64,000 bases of DNA, from NCBI RefSeq assembly GCF_913773995.1, contig NZ_CAJYES010000113.1, positions 84,692 to 148,691 on the forward strand, in the 5' to 3' direction. Shown here piece by piece: positions 54,699 through 63,132 of the stretch (position 1 is the first letter of the stretch; every line of letters begins with the position of its first letter). The stretch is from an uncultured Pseudacidovorax sp. GTDB lineage: Bacteria > Pseudomonadota > Gammaproteobacteria > Burkholderiales > Burkholderiaceae_C. A program made the translations under genes and the position numbers. The notes beneath the pieces are model-generated. The model did not search any database. It was not told where the DNA came from and was given only the letters and a program-made list of their open reading frames with translations.

Positions 54699-56588
54699 TC
54701 AGCCCTGAAGCCAGCGCTTGAGCAGGTCGGCGTCGCTGCCCGCCAGGCGCCAGGTGCGCGCGTCGCCCGACGGCCAGGCCAGCGGCACGCGCATCAGACG
54801 GCGGTCGCGGGCCACCAGGGCCAAGCATTTCCTGGCGGCGCCGAGGTACAGCGCAATGTCGTCGAGCTTGCCGATGCGCCAGCCTTCCGCAGCCTTCGCG
54901 CTGTGGGTGGCCGCTTCGACGGCCAACCATTCGTCGCCGGCAGCGAAGCCGGCTTTCTCGGCCGCGCCGCCGCGCAGCACCATCTTGACCTTGACGGTGC
55001 CGCCGCTCTCGTCGACCCGCAGCCCCAGGGCCTGCGCCAGCTGCGCCGGGTCGTCGTGGATGGCCACGCCGTGTGCGGCGAGCAGGTCGCGCAGCGGCAG
55101 TTCAGCCGTGCCATTCGCCCAGCGCGACAGCTCGTTCGTATAGGCCCGGCCGCCGACATGGGCCAGGGCCGCGCCAATGGCGGCCTCGTCGATGGGGCCG
55201 CCTTCGCTCGCGCGCCAGAGCTCGCGCATCACCGCATCCAGCGAGCCCTGGCCCTCCCGCCGCAGCGTGAGGTCCAGGCACAGCGCCACCAGCGCGCCCT
55301 TGGTGTAGTAGCTCACCGTGGTGTTGGGTGTCTGCTCGTCGGGGCGGTAGTAGCGGATCCAGGCGTCGAAGCTGGCGTCGGCCACCGACTGCACGGCGGC
55401 GCCGGGCGTCTGCTGCACCTGGTTGATGGTCTTGTTCAGCAGCTTCAGGTACGTCGCATCGTCGATGCAGCCGGCGCGGCGCAGCAGCAGGTCGTCGTAG
55501 TAGCTGGTGAAACCCTCGAAGAACCACAGCAGCCGCGTGTAGTTCTCGCGCGTGTAGTCGTAGCGGGCGAACTCCGCCGGCCGCAGGCGCTTGACGTTCC
55601 AGGTGTGGAAGTACTCGTGGCTGATCAGGCCCAGCAGCGTGGTGTAGCCCTCGGGCTGCTTGGCGACGCCGCGGCGCGGCAGGTCGCGGCGGGTGCAGAT
55701 CAGCGCGGTGCTGTGCCGGTGCTCCAGGCCGCCGTAGCCGTCGTCGGTGGCGTTGAGCATGAAGACGTAGCGGTCATGGGGGGCCGGGTGCTTGGCAGAC
55801 GCACGGGCGCGGGCTTTGGTGGAGCGTTGTGCTTTTGCGGTCGCCGTCGGCCCCTCACCCTGCCTTTCCACAGGGGGGAGAGGAGGAAGACCGGGGTCGT
55901 CCTGATGCCAGAAGCGCATCTGCGTCTCGCAGATGGCGCGGGTGTCGGCAATGAGCTTGTCGCCGTCGAAGGAGGGTGGGGCGCCGGCCACCACGAAGCG
56001 GTGCGGCACGCCCAGCACGTCGAACTCGGCACTCCAGAAGGCGCCCATCTCGACCGGGCTGTCGGCCACCTCGTCGTAGTTGGCGGCCTGGTAGGTGCCG
56101 AAGCCGCGGCGGTCGGTCTTGACGGGGCGCAGCGCGGTGGCCAGCTGCCAGGGCGCGTCGCCCTCGGGCAGCGTGGGCGGCACGATCTCGATGTGGCAGG
56201 GCAACTCGTCCTGGCCCTCCACGCGCAGGCACAGACTGGTGCCGTTGAAGAAGCCGCGAAAGCGGTCCAGCCAGGCGGTGCGCACCGAGTTGTCGAAGGC
56301 GCAGACCAGGTAGCGCACGGTGAGTGGCTGGCCGGCCTTGGCGGCGATGCGCCAGCTGGCCTTGTCCAGCTGCGTCACCGCCACGCCGCGGCGGCCCTGG
56401 GTGGCCTTGGGCGCACCCTGCAGGTTGCGGGCGAATTCACGCACCAGATAACTGCCCGGGATCCACACCGGCAGCGACACCTGTTGGTCGGCGGCGGGCC
56501 GATCGATGGTGAGCGTGACTTCGTAGAGGTGGGCGTTCAGGTCCGCCACCGCGATGCGGTAGCGCAGGGCGGGCGCGGCGGCCGGCAT
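54699..56588 (-). CDS. M61 family metallopeptidase (glycyl aminopeptidase-like)
   Basis: The 629-residue product has an N-terminal beta domain, a gluzincin catalytic domain with HEYFHTWN (zinc motif at 324-328, second Glu further in FEGFTSYY) and a C-terminal PDZ-like domain (GGAAEKAGFAAGDEWLAVE). Between 231 and 271 there is a low-complexity linker whose residues 234-246 (LPPLPPVERQGEG) are encoded by a REP-like repeat. Its start overlaps the dsbC stop by one base, so the two are co-translated. Confidence 0.9.
   Translation of the reverse strand: MPAAAPALRYRIAVADLNAHLYEVTLTIDRPAADQQVSLPVWIPGSYLVREFARNLQGAPKATQGRRGVAVTQLDKASWRIAAKAGQPLTVRYLVCAFDNSVRTAWLDRFRGFFNGTSLCLRVEGQDELPCHIEIVPPTLPEGDAPWQLATALRPVKTDRRGFGTYQAANYDEVADSPVEMGAFWSAEFDVLGVPHRFVVAGAPPSFDGDKLIADTRAICETQMRFWHQDDPGLPPLPPVERQGEGPTATAKAQRSTKARARASAKHPAPHDRYVFMLNATDDGYGGLEHRHSTALICTRRDLPRRGVAKQPEGYTTLLGLISHEYFHTWNVKRLRPAEFARYDYTRENYTRLLWFFEGFTSYYDDLLLRRAGCIDDATYLKLLNKTINQVQQTPGAAVQSVADASFDAWIRYYRPDEQTPNTTVSYYTKGALVALCLDLTLRREGQGSLDAVMRELWRASEGGPIDEAAIGAALAHVGGRAYTNELSRWANGTAELPLRDLLAAHGVAIHDDPAQLAQALGLRVDESGGTVKVKMVLRGGAAEKAGFAAGDEWLAVEAATHSAKAAEGWRIGKLDDIALYLGAARKCLALVARDRRLMRVPLAWPSGDARTWRLAGSDADLLKRWLQG
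55851..55887. repeat. REP-like repeat copy inside the M61 peptidase gene
   Basis: The 37-bp stretch matches 57304-57340 in reverse complement at 33 positions. It is translated in frame, adding a Pro-rich linker to the peptidase. The reading frame stays open through the repeat. Confidence 0.75.
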
Positions 56589-57289
56589 CAGTTGCCGGCG
56601 GCCGAGAGTTGCTGCTCCACCTGCGCCGCTGGCACGGCGCCCGGCGTGCGCGAGCCATTCGCAAACAGCAGGGTCGGCGTGCCGGTGATGTTGTACTTGC
56701 GTCCGAACTCCACGTTGCGCTTGAGCGCCTGGGTGTCGCATTCGCCGGTGGTGGGCTTCACGCCTTCCATCATCCAGTCGCTCCAGACCTTGGCCTTGTC
56801 CTTCGAGCACCAGATGTCACGCGACTTCACGGCCGAGTCCGGACCCAGCACCGGGTACAGGAAGAGGTGGATCGTCACGTTGTCCACCTTGCGCAGCTCG
56901 CGCTCGAACTGCTTGCAGTAGCCGCAGTTCGGGTCTTCGAAGATGGCCAGCTTGCGCTTGCCGTTGCCGCGCACGATCTTGATGGCGTCCTGCACGGGCA
57001 GTTTGTCGAAGTCGACGGCGGTAAGCTTGTCCACGCGCTCCTCGGTGAGGTTGCGGCGGTTCTTCACGTCGATCAGGTTGCCCTGGATGAGGAAGTTGCC
57101 TTGCTCGTCGGTGTAGTACAGGTCGAAGCCCTGGCGCACTTCCCAAAGCCCAGGCATGGCGGCCTTGCGCACTTCGTCGATCTGCGCGAGCTGCGGAAAG
57201 CTGCCGCCGAGGTTCTTGCGGATCTCGGCTTCGCCGGCATGGGCGGTGGCCAGCGTGGCGGCCAGGAGGAGGGGGAGGATGTACTTCAT
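56588..57289 (-). CDS. dsbC: Periplasmic disulfide isomerase DsbC
   Basis: DsbC corrects wrong disulfides in the periplasm as a V-shaped dimer. The 233-residue product has a signal peptide (cut near AHAGEAEIR), the N-terminal dimer domain, the thioredoxin-like domain with FEDPNCGYCKQF (CGYC active site) and the cis-Pro loop ITGTPTLLFANG. It lies between ubiH and the M61 gene, all on the minus strand. Confidence 0.95.
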   Translation of the reverse strand: MKYILPLLLAATLATAHAGEAEIRKNLGGSFPQLAQIDEVRKAAMPGLWEVRQGFDLYYTDEQGNFLIQGNLIDVKNRRNLTEERVDKLTAVDFDKLPVQDAIKIVRGNGKRKLAIFEDPNCGYCKQFERELRKVDNVTIHLFLYPVLGPDSAVKSRDIWCSKDKAKVWSDWMMEGVKPTTGECDTQALKRNVEFGRKYNITGTPTLLFANGSRTPGAVPAAQVEQQLSAAGN

Positions 57290-57303
57290 GGTGCGAGGAG
57301 TTG

Positions 57304-57340
57304 CTCCTCTCCCCCCTGGGGAGAGGTGGGGTGAGGGGCC
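57304..57340. repeat. REP-like intergenic repeat, copy A
   Basis: CTCCTCTCCCCCCTGGGG... with its partner at 57381-57414 forms a long inverted pair in the 94-bp dsbC-ubiH gap. Copies of this sequence type are common between proteobacterial genes. Confidence 0.8.
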
Positions 57341-57380
57341 TGCGCCTGGATCAGGGCAGGAACGATGGGGCGGCCCGAGG

Positions 57381-57414
57381 CCCTCACCCCAACCCTCTCC
57401 CAGAGGGAGAGGGA
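57381..57414. repeat. REP-like intergenic repeat, copy B (overlaps ubiH end)
   Basis: This is the inverted partner of 57304-57340 (CCCTCACCCCAACCCTCTCC...). It also has an internal palindrome, CTCTCCCAGAGGGAGAG. It contains the stop codon and last codons of the ubiH-like gene. Confidence 0.8.
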
Positions 57415-58553
57415 GAAGAAACACCAGAGGCAAGGCCCATTGCGTGGCGGGCCACCCAGCCCTTGAGCAAGTGGCTGCGGTCGAAGCCGAGCATGCCCCA
57501 GTTGCGCAGCCGTGCGAGCGGCTCGACGCCCGGCGCAAATAGCTGCTGCAGGCCGTCGGTGGCCAGGCCCATCGCCAGCACGTCGGCGCGGCGGGCGCGT
57601 TCGTAGCGGCGCAGCAGACGGGCATCGCCCACGCTGCGCCAGTAGTCGCGTTCGCGGATCACGCGGGCCAGTTCGGCCGCATCGGCCAGACCGAGGTTGA
57701 GGCCCTGGCCCGCCAGCGGATGCACGGTGTGTGCGGCATCGCCGGCCAGCACCCAGGCGCCGCCCTCGTCGAAGCGGCCCGACCAGCGGTCGGCCGTGGC
57801 GCGCTGCAGCGGCCAGGCGGCCCGCTCGCTCGCCAGCGTGAAGCCGCCCAGCATCTCGTGGCTGGTTTCGCGCAGGCGGGCGCAGAAGGCGTCGGCATCG
57901 AGTTCCAGCAATTCGGGCGCGCGCAACTGGCCCACGGACCACACCAGGGCCACCTGCCGGCCCTCGGCGCCACCCATGGGCAGCAGGGCCAGCACGTCAC
58001 CCTGCGCGTTGAACCACTGCCGGGCCACGCCGCCGTGCGGGCGTTCGGCCTCCAGCCGGGCGGCGATGGCGAGTTGGGGATAGCGGGTCACGTCGTACTG
58101 CACGCCCAGCGTCTCGCGCGTGAGGCTGGCCTTGCCTTCGCACACCACCGTGAGTGCCGCCTTGACCGGGGCGGTCACGACCTCGACCTGCGGCGAGAAG
58201 CGGACCGCCGCCGCCAGCTGTTCCTCGAGGGCCGGCACGTCCACGATCCAGGCCAGGGCGTCGACCTTCTGCTCGGCAGCGTCGAAGCGCACCCGGCCGT
58301 CCTCGTCGCCGAAAACCTGCATCTCGCGCACCGGCGTGGCCTGCGCCGCGTCGGGCCAGGCCCGCAGCGATTCGAGCAGGGCGCGCGAGGCCGCGTTTAG
58401 CGCATAGGCGCGCACGTCCGCGCGATCGGGTGAGGGGTTGGAGGGGGCTTCGGCCACCAGGGCGACGCGCACCCGTTCTCGGGCCAGGAGCAACGCCAGC
58501 GTGCGGCCGACGATGCCGGCGCCGCGAATGCAAACCTCGGGGGGAAGAGCCAT
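57384..58553 (-). CDS. ubiH: UbiH/UbiF-family FAD monooxygenase
   Basis: This is a flavoprotein hydroxylase of ubiquinone synthesis. The 389-residue product starts with the dinucleotide motif CIRGAGIVGRTLALLLA, has GVQYDVTRYPQLAIAA in the middle and the second FAD motif VLAGDAAHTVHPLAGQGLN. Which ring position it hydroxylates (UbiH, UbiF, UbiI type) cannot be decided. The last 11 residues (SSPSPSGRGLG) are encoded by a REP-like repeat and are unlikely to be ancestral. Confidence 0.85.
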   Translation of the reverse strand: MALPPEVCIRGAGIVGRTLALLLARERVRVALVAEAPSNPSPDRADVRAYALNAASRALLESLRAWPDAAQATPVREMQVFGDEDGRVRFDAAEQKVDALAWIVDVPALEEQLAAAVRFSPQVEVVTAPVKAALTVVCEGKASLTRETLGVQYDVTRYPQLAIAARLEAERPHGGVARQWFNAQGDVLALLPMGGAEGRQVALVWSVGQLRAPELLELDADAFCARLRETSHEMLGGFTLASERAAWPLQRATADRWSGRFDEGGAWVLAGDAAHTVHPLAGQGLNLGLADAAELARVIRERDYWRSVGDARLLRRYERARRADVLAMGLATDGLQQLFAPGVEPLARLRNWGMLGFDRSHLLKGWVARHAMGLASGVSSPSPSGRGLG

Positions 58554-58712
58554 CGAAACATTGTAGGGAGCGCCCCTGCGCCCCCGGAGATGGCTCGACA
58601 ATGCGGCGCGCTGCCGTGGGCGGCCCGCTTCGTGCTCCTCAAACGCGAGGCGTGGCGCGACCTGCCACGCCTTTCCTGTCCGACCGTCCAGGCCTCATCG
58701 CCCTCTCTTGCC

Positions 58713-59612
58713 GTGACCGCTGCCGCCATCCCCGACCTCTCGCGCTTCGACCTCCAGGCCCGCATCGCGCGGCTGATCGTCTATCCCGTCAAGTCCTGCG
58801 CCGGCGTGGAGGTCAAGGAGGCCCTGCTCACCGAGACCGGCCTGGAGTTCGACCGCGCCTGGATGCTGGTGGACGAGGCCGGCCGTTTCGTCAGCCAGCG
58901 CGAGCTGCCGCGCATGGCACTGATCCGGCCGCAGATGAAGCACTACGAGATGATCCTGCGCGCCCCCGGCATGCTGGCGCTGCACATCGCCTACGACCGC
59001 GTGGAGGAACCGGTGCGCGCCACCATCTGGAAGGACGAAGTGGCGGCCTACGACATGGGTGACGTGGCGGCCCAGTGGTTCAGCGACTTTCTTTCCGAGC
59101 CCGGCCAGCCGCAGCGGCTGCGCATGGTGCGCTTCGATCCGGAGCACAAGCGCCTTTCCAGCCTCAAGTGGACCGGTGGCGTGGAGGCGCAGACACAGTT
59201 CTCCGACGGCTATGCGCTGCTGGTGGTGAGCCAGGCGGCGGTGGATGAGTTCAACGAGCGGCTCGCAGCCAATGGTGGTCCGAGCATCGACGCGATCCGC
59301 TTGCGCCCCAACCTCGTGCTGGACCGCATGGAAGCGCACGACGAGGACCGTGTGGCGATGCTGCACATTCCCACCGAGCAGGGCGAGGTGCAACTGCAGC
59401 CCGTCAAGCCCTGCGTGCGCTGCAGCATTCCCGATGTGGACCCAGCGACGGCGCAGTCGCAGACCGTGGTGGGCGAGACGCTGCGCAGCTATCGCGCCGA
59501 TCCGCGCATGGACGGCGCCACCACCTTCGGCATGAACCTGATCGTGCGCCAGGGCATCGACCACCTGCTCAAGGTCGGGCAGCCGGTGGGCGCCGACTTG
59601 CGCTTCGACTGA
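58713..59612 (+). CDS. MOSC-domain protein (YcbX/mARC-like)
   Basis: The 299-residue product has a MOSC N-terminal beta barrel (IARLIVYPVKSCAGVEVKEA) and the MOSC domain with a conserved Cys (VQLQPVKPCVRCSIPDVDP). Such proteins bind molybdenum cofactor and, with electron donors, reduce N-hydroxylated compounds. GTG 58713 is preferred; ATG 58590 would add 41 poorly conserved residues. It stands alone, divergent from ubiH. Confidence 0.85.
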   Translation: MTAAAIPDLSRFDLQARIARLIVYPVKSCAGVEVKEALLTETGLEFDRAWMLVDEAGRFVSQRELPRMALIRPQMKHYEMILRAPGMLALHIAYDRVEEPVRATIWKDEVAAYDMGDVAAQWFSDFLSEPGQPQRLRMVRFDPEHKRLSSLKWTGGVEAQTQFSDGYALLVVSQAAVDEFNERLAANGGPSIDAIRLRPNLVLDRMEAHDEDRVAMLHIPTEQGEVQLQPVKPCVRCSIPDVDPATAQSQTVVGETLRSYRADPRMDGATTFGMNLIVRQGIDHLLKVGQPVGADLRFD

Positions 59613-59645
59613 AGCAGCGCCGCGTCGATCGGCGCGTCTTCAGAT

Positions 59646-60038
59646 CTAGAAGCTGACGCCCGCAATCAACAGGATGTTGGCGTAGGGCGTGCACTCGCCC
59701 GTGCGCACGATGGCGCGGGCCTTGGCGCTGCGCTGCTTGAATTCCTCGTGCGAGACGGCCATCGGCGCCATCGGCAGCGCCGGGGGGTACCAGGCCGGCC
59801 GGTCCTGGTCCGCCGGCAGGGCCTCGCAGGCGACCACGGCGCTTTCCACCGTCAGTTCGCTCAACACTGCGGCAAGCACGTCATCCAGCCGCGGCACGCC
59901 GCGCGCCACCGAAAGGTCAATGCGGCGCGGACCGTCGGGAATGGGCAGGCCGGCATCGCCGATGACCAGCATGTCGCCATGGCCCATGGCGGCGATGACC
60001 TGGGAGAGTTCGGCGTGAAGAAGGTGGGTGCGTTTCAT
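59646..60038 (-). CDS. rbsD: D-ribose pyranase
   Basis: RbsD interconverts the pyran and furan forms of ribose before phosphorylation. The 130-residue product has HAELSQVIAAMGHGDMLVIGDAGLPI and the C-terminal TGECTPYANILLIAGV. It is coupled to rbsK by ATGA overlap. Confidence 0.94.
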   Translation of the reverse strand: MKRTHLLHAELSQVIAAMGHGDMLVIGDAGLPIPDGPRRIDLSVARGVPRLDDVLAAVLSELTVESAVVACEALPADQDRPAWYPPALPMAPMAVSHEEFKQRSAKARAIVRTGECTPYANILLIAGVSF

Positions 60039-60994
60039 GGCAGTGTGACCGGTGCGGGCGGGACGGGGCTGGCGAGCACCTCGTTGCGCGAAGGAATCGA
60101 AGGCTGGGCGCCGGGCCGGCCGATGCACAGGGCTGCGGCGCGGATGCCCAACTGGACGGCGGCGTCGAAGGTCTCGCCGCGCGCGAGCGACACGGCCAGG
60201 GCTCCCAGGAAGGTGTCGCCCGCGGCGGTGGTGTCCACCGCCTTCACGCGCAGCGCGGGGTAATGGCGGCAGCCGTCGGCATCGGCGGCCACCGCGCCTT
60301 CGCTGCCCAGCGTGACGACGACGCGCACGGGGCCGCGGGACAGCAGGGTGCGTGCGGCCCCGGCCGCCTCGGCGACGCCCGTCACGGGCAGGCCGGACAG
60401 CATCTGCGCCTCCAGCTCGTTGACCACCAGCGTGTCGATGCGCGGCCAGAAGGCCTCGGGCAGCGCCTGCATCGGCGAGGGATTCAGCAGCACCTTGCAG
60501 CCGGCCTGTGCCGCGACCTCCATCGCCAGGCCGACCTGGTCCAGCGGCGTCTCGAACTGCAGGATCAGGAAGGCCGCGCCGGCAAGCTGCGTGCGCAGCA
60601 CAGCCGGCTCCACCTGCACGGTTGCGTTGGCGCCGGGGATCACGACGATGCGGTTCTGGCCGCTGTCTTCCACCATCACCAGCGCGACGCCGGTGGGCGT
60701 GGCGGGCTCGACGCGCACGCCATCGGTGTCGATGCCGTCGCGGGCCAGCGCATCGCGCAGCGCGGTGCCGTGCGCATCGGCGCCCACGCAGCCCAGCATG
60801 CGCACCGCGCCGCCCTGGCGGGCGCAGCCCACGGCCTGGTTGCCGCCCTTGCCGCCGGGCAGGTGGTCGATGGAGCGGCCATGTAGCGTCTCGCCGGCGG
60901 TGGGCGCCTGCGGCACGCGCACCACCACGTCCATGTTGAGGCTGCCGAGCACGACCAGCAGCGGGGCGTCGGCGGGGGCGGAGGAGCGGTTCAC
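60035..60994 (-). CDS. rbsK: Ribokinase
   Basis: Ribokinase phosphorylates D-ribose to ribose-5-phosphate. The 319-residue product of the PfkB family shows GSLNMDVVVRVPQAP, HLPGGKGGNQAVGCARQGG, NPSPMQALPEAFW and the catalytic DTTAAGDTFLGALAV. GTG 60994 is preferred; a TTG at 61051 is possible. It lies between rbsR and rbsD. Confidence 0.93.
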   Translation of the reverse strand: MNRSSAPADAPLLVVLGSLNMDVVVRVPQAPTAGETLHGRSIDHLPGGKGGNQAVGCARQGGAVRMLGCVGADAHGTALRDALARDGIDTDGVRVEPATPTGVALVMVEDSGQNRIVVIPGANATVQVEPAVLRTQLAGAAFLILQFETPLDQVGLAMEVAAQAGCKVLLNPSPMQALPEAFWPRIDTLVVNELEAQMLSGLPVTGVAEAAGAARTLLSRGPVRVVVTLGSEGAVAADADGCRHYPALRVKAVDTTAAGDTFLGALAVSLARGETFDAAVQLGIRAAALCIGRPGAQPSIPSRNEVLASPVPPAPVTLP

Positions 60995-61103
60995 GGCGTC
61001 GGACTCGGGCAAGGGGAAAGAGAGAGCAATGTTGGGCGAAGACGCGGGCAAGGCGATGGGAGGGCGAAGCGGTGGAGCGTGATGACGGGCCGCGGTGCAG
61101 GCT

Positions 61104-62114
61104 TCACGCCGGCCCGAAGCGCGCGGTCGAGTCGCGCACCCGCAGCTCCGGCTGCAGCAGCACCTTGCGGCCGATCTGGCGCCGGCCGTCGATGCGCTCC
61201 AGCAGCATGTCCACCGCCAGCGCGCCGATGCGGGCCTTGGGCTGCGCCACGGTGGTCAGCGGCGGGCTGGCATAGGCGCTCAGCTCGATGTCGTCAAAGC
61301 CGACCATCGACATGTCGTCGGGCACGCGCAGCCCGCATTCGTGCGCGGCGCGCAGCGCGCCCATGGCCATCAGGTCGTTGCCCACGAACACGGCCGAGGG
61401 CCGCTCCGCCGTGCGCAGGATGGCGTGCATGGCCTCGTAGCCACCCTGCGGCGTGAAGCCGCCGTGCCACAGCAGCGCCGCGCTGGTCGCGGAATGGCCG
61501 GCCTCGGCCAGCGCCATGCGCCAGCCGTCGATGCGCTGCTCGCTGGGTGCGAGGCCCGCCGGTCCGCCGATGCAGGCGATGCGCCGGTGGCCCAGCGACA
61601 GCAGGTGCCGCGTGGCCAGCAGGCCGCCCTGCATGTGGGCGGTTTCGACCAGGTCGCAGGCCGGGTCTTCCACCTCGCGGTCCACCAGCACGGTGGGCAT
61701 GCGCAGGCCGGCCAGCAGGGTGGGCAGCGAGGCGTCGCCACCGCTGGAGACCACGATCAGCCCGTCGATGCGCCGCTGCGCCAGCACCTGCAGGTACACG
61801 CCCTGGCGCTGCGCTTCGTCGTCGGTGTTGCAGAGCACCAGCGCATAACCGGCGCCGAAGCAGCGGTCTTCCACCACCCGCACGATCTCGGCGAAGTAGG
61901 GGTTGGAGCTGTTGGGAATCAGCATGCCCACGGTGCGCGTGCTGTTGCTCTTGAGGCTGCGCGCGACTGCGCTGGGCACGTAGCCCAGGGCGCGGATGGC
62001 GTCTTCCACGCGCGCGCGGCCCTCGGGGCTGACCGTACGGGTGCCGTTGACCACGTGCGACACGGTGGTCACCGACACACCGGCACGCAGGGCGACGTCC
62101 TTGATGGTGGCCAT
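61104..62114 (-). CDS. rbsR: LacI-family repressor (RbsR-like)
   Basis: The 336-residue product has an N-terminal LacI HTH with hinge (MATIKDVALRAGVSVTTVSHVVNG, split by eye) and a periplasmic-binding-protein-like effector domain (IPNSSNPYFAEIVRVVED, GFDDIELSAYASPPLTTV). Its place between rbsC and rbsK makes ribose control likely. It is 22 nt downstream of rbsC. Confidence 0.9.
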   Translation of the reverse strand: MATIKDVALRAGVSVTTVSHVVNGTRTVSPEGRARVEDAIRALGYVPSAVARSLKSNSTRTVGMLIPNSSNPYFAEIVRVVEDRCFGAGYALVLCNTDDEAQRQGVYLQVLAQRRIDGLIVVSSGGDASLPTLLAGLRMPTVLVDREVEDPACDLVETAHMQGGLLATRHLLSLGHRRIACIGGPAGLAPSEQRIDGWRMALAEAGHSATSAALLWHGGFTPQGGYEAMHAILRTAERPSAVFVGNDLMAMGALRAAHECGLRVPDDMSMVGFDDIELSAYASPPLTTVAQPKARIGALAVDMLLERIDGRRQIGRKVLLQPELRVRDSTARFGPA

Positions 62115-62136
62115 GGCGGCAGTGCGAAGGCGACGG

Positions 62137-63132
62137 TCAGGCCGCGCCGGCGCGCCGCTGGCGTACGGTGTCGATGATCACGGCGGCCACGATCACGGCG
62201 CCGGTGATGATGCGCTTGGCCGGCTCGCTGGCGCCCACCTGGGCCAGTCCGGCTTCGAGCACCGCGATGATCAGCACGCCGAAGAAGGTGTTGACGACCG
62301 AGCCGCGTCCGCCCATCAGGCTGGTACCGCCGATGACCACCGCGGCGATCACCTGCAGCTCGATGCCGGCGCCGGCATTGGGGTCCGCGGCCTCCAGCCG
62401 GGCCGACTGCATCAGCCCGCCCAGGCCGGCCAGCAGGCCGGTGACGGCGAACACGGCGATGCGGATCGGCCGCGGGTCGATGCCTGCCAGGCGCATGGCT
62501 TCCTCGTTGGTGCCGATGCCCACCACATGGCGGCCGAACACGGTGCGCGTGAGCACCAGGTGGCCCACGATCACGATGACCACCGCCAGCACGAAGGCCG
62601 AGGACACGCCGCCGATCCACGGCGCCGCCAGGCCGGCGATGGCGTCGCCCACATACTGCGTGCGTGAATCCGTCACCAGGTAGGCGCCGCCGCGCACGGC
62701 TTCCAGCATGCCCAGCGAGACGATGAAGCTGGGCAGCCGCCAGGCCACCGACACCGCGCCGGTGATGGCACCACACACGAGGCCCGTGGCCAGGCCCAGC
62801 GCCGCGGCGGCGGGCACGGCCAGCTTCCACTGCAGGATGGCGGCGGCCGTGACGGCCGCGCTCAGCGCCAGCACCGAGCCGACCGACAGGTCGATGCCCG
62901 CGATGATCAGCACGAAGGTCATGCCCACGGCCATCACCGTCAGCGCCGGCACCTCGTTGGCGATGGTGATGAAGGTCTCGGCCGTGAAGAAGTATTCGGA
63001 CAGGCTGCTGAACAGCACGACCATGCCGATCAGCACCGCGGCCAGGCCAAGGTAGGTGCCGAGCTGGCCGCGCAGCGGCCGGGTGGTGGGCGCCGGCGCG
63101 GCGGCGGCAGGGGATTGGGCGGGCGGGTTCAT
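62137..63132 (-). CDS. rbsC: Ribose ABC transporter permease RbsC
   Basis: The 331-residue inner-membrane permease has about ten membrane segments, the GIDLSVGSVLALSAAV motif and GIGTNEEAMRLAGID, typical of sugar permeases of the BPD_transp_2 family. It is coupled to rbsA by ATGA overlap. Confidence 0.92.
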   Translation of the reverse strand: MNPPAQSPAAAAPAPTTRPLRGQLGTYLGLAAVLIGMVVLFSSLSEYFFTAETFITIANEVPALTVMAVGMTFVLIIAGIDLSVGSVLALSAAVTAAAILQWKLAVPAAAALGLATGLVCGAITGAVSVAWRLPSFIVSLGMLEAVRGGAYLVTDSRTQYVGDAIAGLAAPWIGGVSSAFVLAVVIVIVGHLVLTRTVFGRHVVGIGTNEEAMRLAGIDPRPIRIAVFAVTGLLAGLGGLMQSARLEAADPNAGAGIELQVIAAVVIGGTSLMGGRGSVVNTFFGVLIIAVLEAGLAQVGASEPAKRIITGAVIVAAVIIDTVRQRRAGAA

